From Nematostella vectensis (lineage: Eukaryota; Cnidaria; Anthozoa; Actiniaria; Edwardsiidae): a stretch of DNA of 64,000 nucleotides. The stretch is taken from the NCBI RefSeq assembly GCF_932526225.1, contig NC_064035.1, positions 7,005,501 through 7,069,500 of the forward strand. Direction: 5' to 3'. Positions 62,301 to 64,000 of this stretch are shown one piece after another (the first letter of the stretch is position 1; each line of letters opens with the position of its first letter). Below the pieces are notes generated by a model that was not told where the DNA came from, made no database searches, and worked only from the letters and a program-made list of their open reading frames with translations. The position numbers and the translations under genes were made by a program.

Positions 62301-63687
62301 TTTCTGTCTGTCCCAGCACAATTTCCGTGTCAGCATCGCAACGAAGGTCGCATAACAAAGCGAAATGTCAGAACATTTGATCCCTACATTGTTTTTGTTT
62401 AACGTCTTTTTTGTCGGCAACTTCATTTTATGAAAGTTTAGTTCTACTACAAAGCTTGGGAAGCCTGTGGTACGCCAACTAAACCGTAGGTTAGCGAGTT
62501 AACCCACCTCGCGAGCAGAGTTAGTTTTTACCTCCAAACTAACCCAGTTTCCGTTTCTGGAACAGAACTAATCCGGGGGTAAAAATTAAATCGTGGGTTA
62601 GGGCAAATTTAACCCTGGGTTAGCGATAATCGGCTTTAGGCACTGATTAGGCACTGATCTAGGGTTAAGTTAATCGGCCTTTCAATAACAAGGCCCCAAA
62701 CGCTTAATTGAAATTTCATATTATAAACCAAATAAAATGGCATTCCTAGACTTGTCCACCTAAAATGTTTCTATCTTATAGTAAATTATGTTATACCAAA
62801 CTGTGTACGATTTGAAATATGAGAATTTTCATCACAGCGCAAGAATATTAAATGCGCGGTAATAATTTATGCAGATGTATGCAGATTATGGATAGCGCAA
62901 TATTTACAATATTGTACCGAAAATGGAGAGGACAGCAAATGACTAATTTAATTATCTCTTAACACACATGTCTTGTTGCCTGTGTTTTAATAGTTTTATT
63001 TCAACTGACTAAGGCTAAGGGGTAAGTATTTTTACTGGAGACTTATAATTTGGGACTGCTAGCGTGGTAGGGATCTGATTATAATTACAAATTCGAGCCC
63101 GTGGGGGAGGAGCTTTGCTTTTTATAGCGGAACCTCGTGTTTAAAAGGTTACAACGATGGTGGTATTCGTGTTAGGAGGTTACACAATATTGATACTTGA
63201 AAAAATGTCTGTTGTATCTGTTTTTTTCCGTATAGAAGATTGAACCTAAAGGATCGTACCAGTGAAATTAGCAAGATGAAACAAAAATAAGCATTTAGAG
63301 TCGCAGAAATGGTGGCATCAAAGAAATCCAGAGGGAAAGGTGTTGGGCTGGCGGGTGGTGCAATAATAGCTCATTTATGATCATAACACTCATTTTGTTG
63401 TCTCTAGTATCTGTTCAGCTTGCTCCATTTCTATCGAAAGCGGAGCTTGTCTTCATACTGGATACGTCAACACAAGATCTGACGCCTCAGGACTTCATCA
63501 GACAAAAGGAGTTTGCAAAGTCGGTAGCCCATTTCTTTCATCTTGGACAAGAGAACGTGCGCACGGCCATTGTGTCGTGTAACAACACACCAATATTGGT
63601 AAAGAACCTGGGGCAGGAAGGCCTTGACCGACATGTGGACGGACTGAAACAGGCAGGGAGGCAAAAACTACTACACAACGCAATCAG
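53257..63687 (+). CDS. Gene C: secreted multi-WAP protein with vWA domain (runs off the right edge)
   Basis: Exons: 53257-53311 (signal peptide), 56733-56912, 57168-57341, 57793-57981, 59412-59600, 60088-60246 and 60775-60945 (six WAP domains), 61043-61069 (nine-codon linker), possibly 63301-63339 (linker), and 63408-63687 (start of a vWA domain). All internal junctions before vWA are phase 1. The vWA exon opens with ELVFILDTSTQ, where the MIDAS motif D-x-S-x-S has lost its last Ser, and ends in phase 2, so more exons lie beyond the window. WAP domains suggest protease inhibition or antimicrobial action; vWA domains usually bind matrix or other proteins. The long first intron (53312-56732) ends in a tandem array copying the first WAP exon's acceptor. 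I do not know a named orthologue with this architecture. Confidence 0.8.
53312..55800. other. First intron of gene C, no further exon recognised
   Basis: AT-rich with poly-C near 55009-55030 and poly-G near 55308-55323. Open frames at 54693-55364 cross these tracts and show no domain. Confidence 0.5.
55795..56780. repeat. About 101 bp tandem array copying the acceptor and first half of a WAP exon
   Basis: Ten copies of GATGGTTT(T)CTAG-GGTCTGATAGAGTGTGCC..., the last (56721 onward) being the true acceptor and exon start of gene C WAP 1. Upstream copies are near 55809, 55911, 56012, 56113, 56215, 56316, 56417, 56519 and 56620. Each carries the AG site and codons for the first two WAP cysteines, then stops (TGA). 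Copies 2-4 and 5-7 share variants, a three-unit higher-order duplication. Confidence 0.95.
56733..56912 (+). CDS. Gene C WAP domain 1
   Basis: VCPHLPTPSYC, DYCASDKDC, FKCCDNGC, KLC: all eight cysteines. 180 bp, phase 1 on both sides. Both edges of this exon are multiplied in the flanking introns. Confidence 0.85.
56900..57095. repeat. 43 bp tandem array copying the donor of the WAP 1 exon
   Basis: GAACCTG|GTAAGTGACATTCGG of the true donor (GT at 56913) recurs with GT at 56956 (GTAAAT), 56999 and 57042, followed by a decayed copy near 57085. Period 43 bp. Confidence 0.95.
57168..57341 (+). CDS. Gene C WAP domain 2
   Basis: QCPRLPIPKYC, GCVTDQQC, FKCCSNGC, KRC. 174 bp, acceptor TATTCAG, donor GTAAGG, phase 1. 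Confidence 0.9.
57793..57981 (+). CDS. Gene C WAP domain 3
   Basis: ECPVFKKNPNC, RCRDDGDC, MKCCFDGC, KLC. 189 bp, acceptor CTATAG, donor GTATTC, phase 1. Confidence 0.9.
57982..59411. other. Gene C intron between WAP 3 and WAP 4
   Basis: No exon seen. 58985-59100 is a second copy of the dispersed repeat at 37031-37170. A related-looking stretch with 'gttaacattttggcaag' blocks lies at 58380-58960. Confidence 0.5.
59412..59600 (+). CDS. Gene C WAP domain 4
   Basis: TCPPLPRPPSC, DCLSDLEC, SKCCSDGC, LKC, followed by a proline run (TPPPPPTTSS). 189 bp, acceptor CGTTAG, donor GTAAAA, phase 1. Confidence 0.9.
60088..60246 (+). CDS. Gene C WAP domain 5
   Basis: KCPFVTRPLSC, QCYTIEEC, LRCCSDGC, NIC. 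159 bp, acceptor TTGATAG, donor GTAGCG, phase 1. Confidence 0.9.
60775..60945 (+). CDS. Gene C WAP domain 6
   Basis: KCPVVARPTNC, ECLSDVDC, NKCCYDGC, YKC. 171 bp, acceptor CCATAG, donor GTAACA, phase 1. Confidence 0.9.
61043..61069 (+). CDS. Gene C nine-codon micro-exon
   Basis: Strong acceptor CTCTCGTTGCAG and donor GTAAGT bound 27 bp, phase 1 on both sides, coding EMLNNKTS. Supported only by splice sites and phase. Confidence 0.55.
61258..62697. mobile_element. 1.4 kb palindromic (head-to-head) non-autonomous element
   Basis: The two halves (61258 to about 61920, and about 61975 to 62697) are inverse copies along most of their length. Shared blocks include AACCTACGGTTTAG, ATGTAGGGATCAAATG and GAAAGTTACATGAAATTTAT. 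Both outer ends begin GGGGCC with nearby GATTAA and TAACCC blocks, and another GGGGCCGGTTTCTGAAAGGC end lies at the centre (61919-61950). This looks like two copies joined head to head. It sits in gene C before the vWA exon. Confidence 0.8.
63301..63339 (+). CDS. Gene C possible 13-codon linker exon
   Basis: Between TTTAGAG and AAAG|GTGTTG, 39 bp, phase 1 on both sides, coding AEMVASKKSRGK. The acceptor lacks a good pyrimidine tract. The following vWA exon would splice in the same phase without it. Confidence 0.35.
63408..63687 (+). CDS. Gene C vWA domain, first exon
   Basis: Acceptor TTGTCTCTAG, then SVQLAPFLSKAELVFILDTS: the first vWA beta strand with a MIDAS-like DTSTQ, then FIRQKEFAKSVAHFFHLG and VRTAIVSCNN, the usual helix and second strand. 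Ends phase 2 at AATCAG|GTGAAT. The final MIDAS serine is replaced by Gln, so metal binding may be weak or absent. Confidence 0.8.
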
Positions 63688-64000
63688 GTGAATGTTACCG
63701 TGTAGTATAATCAAGTGAATGTTACAGAATAACGCAATCAGGTGAATGTTACAGAGTAACGCAATCGGGCAAGGTTACAGAGTAACGCAATCTATTTAAT
63801 GTTACAGAGTAACGCAATCTAGTGAATGTTACAGAGTAAATGTCCTCGTAATCAGGTAACGAAATCCGGTGAGTACTACAGAGTAATGCAATCTAGTGAG
63901 TGTAAGGGCGTAACGCAGTCTAGTGAGTGTAAGGGCGTTACGCAGTCTAGTGAGTGTAAGGGCGTTACGCAGTCTAGTGAGTGTAAGGGCATTACGCAGT
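63675..64000. repeat. 27-28 bp tandem array copying the vWA exon donor
   Basis: Starts with the true exon end AACGCAATCAG|GTGAATGTTAC and repeats it as ATCAAGTGAATGTTAC, AACGCAATCAGGTGAATG and later 'cgcagtctagtgagtgtaagggcgtta', running off the window end. More than ten copies with drifting sequence; several retain a GTGAAT or GTGAGT donor-like motif. Confidence 0.9.

Overview
The window looks like nuclear DNA of an invertebrate animal. The best guess is an anthozoan cnidarian such as a sea anemone. This is inference from short phase-consistent exons, METTL6, SUMO and MSL1 orthologues that resemble the human proteins closely, an intronless class A GPCR, modular WAP/Ig/ZP/vWA secreted genes, and many short palindromic DNA transposons. 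Nothing in the sequence names the species. There are no bacterial operons, CRISPR arrays or rRNA genes.

Layout: 1-4051 is a large palindromic foldback element. 6594-9365 (-) is METTL6 (5 exons, 283 aa), head to head with SUMO at 9677-11225 (+, 5 exons, 91 aa); the 311 bp between the start codons should be a shared promoter. 13253-22487 (-) is MSL1 (8 exons, up to 490 aa); its 5.2 kb first intron is packed with nested transposons. 24614-26011 (+) is a GPCR gene broken by a tRNA-derived SINE. 26.0-29.7 kb is repeat-rich and has no recognised gene.

From 29.7 kb to the right edge lies a cluster of three extracellular or membrane protein genes, all on the + strand. Gene A (29764 to about 42.7 kb) encodes a signal peptide, four WAP domains, a Thr/Pro-rich mucin-like stretch, two Ig, two WAP and two Ig domains. 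Gene B (43760-47810) is a complete ZP-domain type I membrane protein with a furin site (366 aa). Gene C (53257 to beyond 64000) encodes a signal peptide, six WAP domains and the start of a vWA domain. All domain exons of A and C are bounded by phase-1 introns, which permits exon shuffling. WAP domains are often protease inhibitors or antimicrobial, ZP domains polymerise and vWA domains bind matrix ligands, so a joint role in mucus, matrix or immune surfaces is plausible but inferred.

The most unusual signal is that several intronic minisatellites in this cluster are built from copies of a real exon edge plus its splice site: the ZP donor (13 copies), a WAP acceptor (10 copies), the donor of that same WAP exon (4 copies), the vWA donor, and more weakly an Ig donor. 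One exon is thus flanked by arrays that copy both of its own splice junctions. Exon coordinates were derived by hand from GT/GC-AG sites, reading phase and domain homology; no transcript evidence was available.
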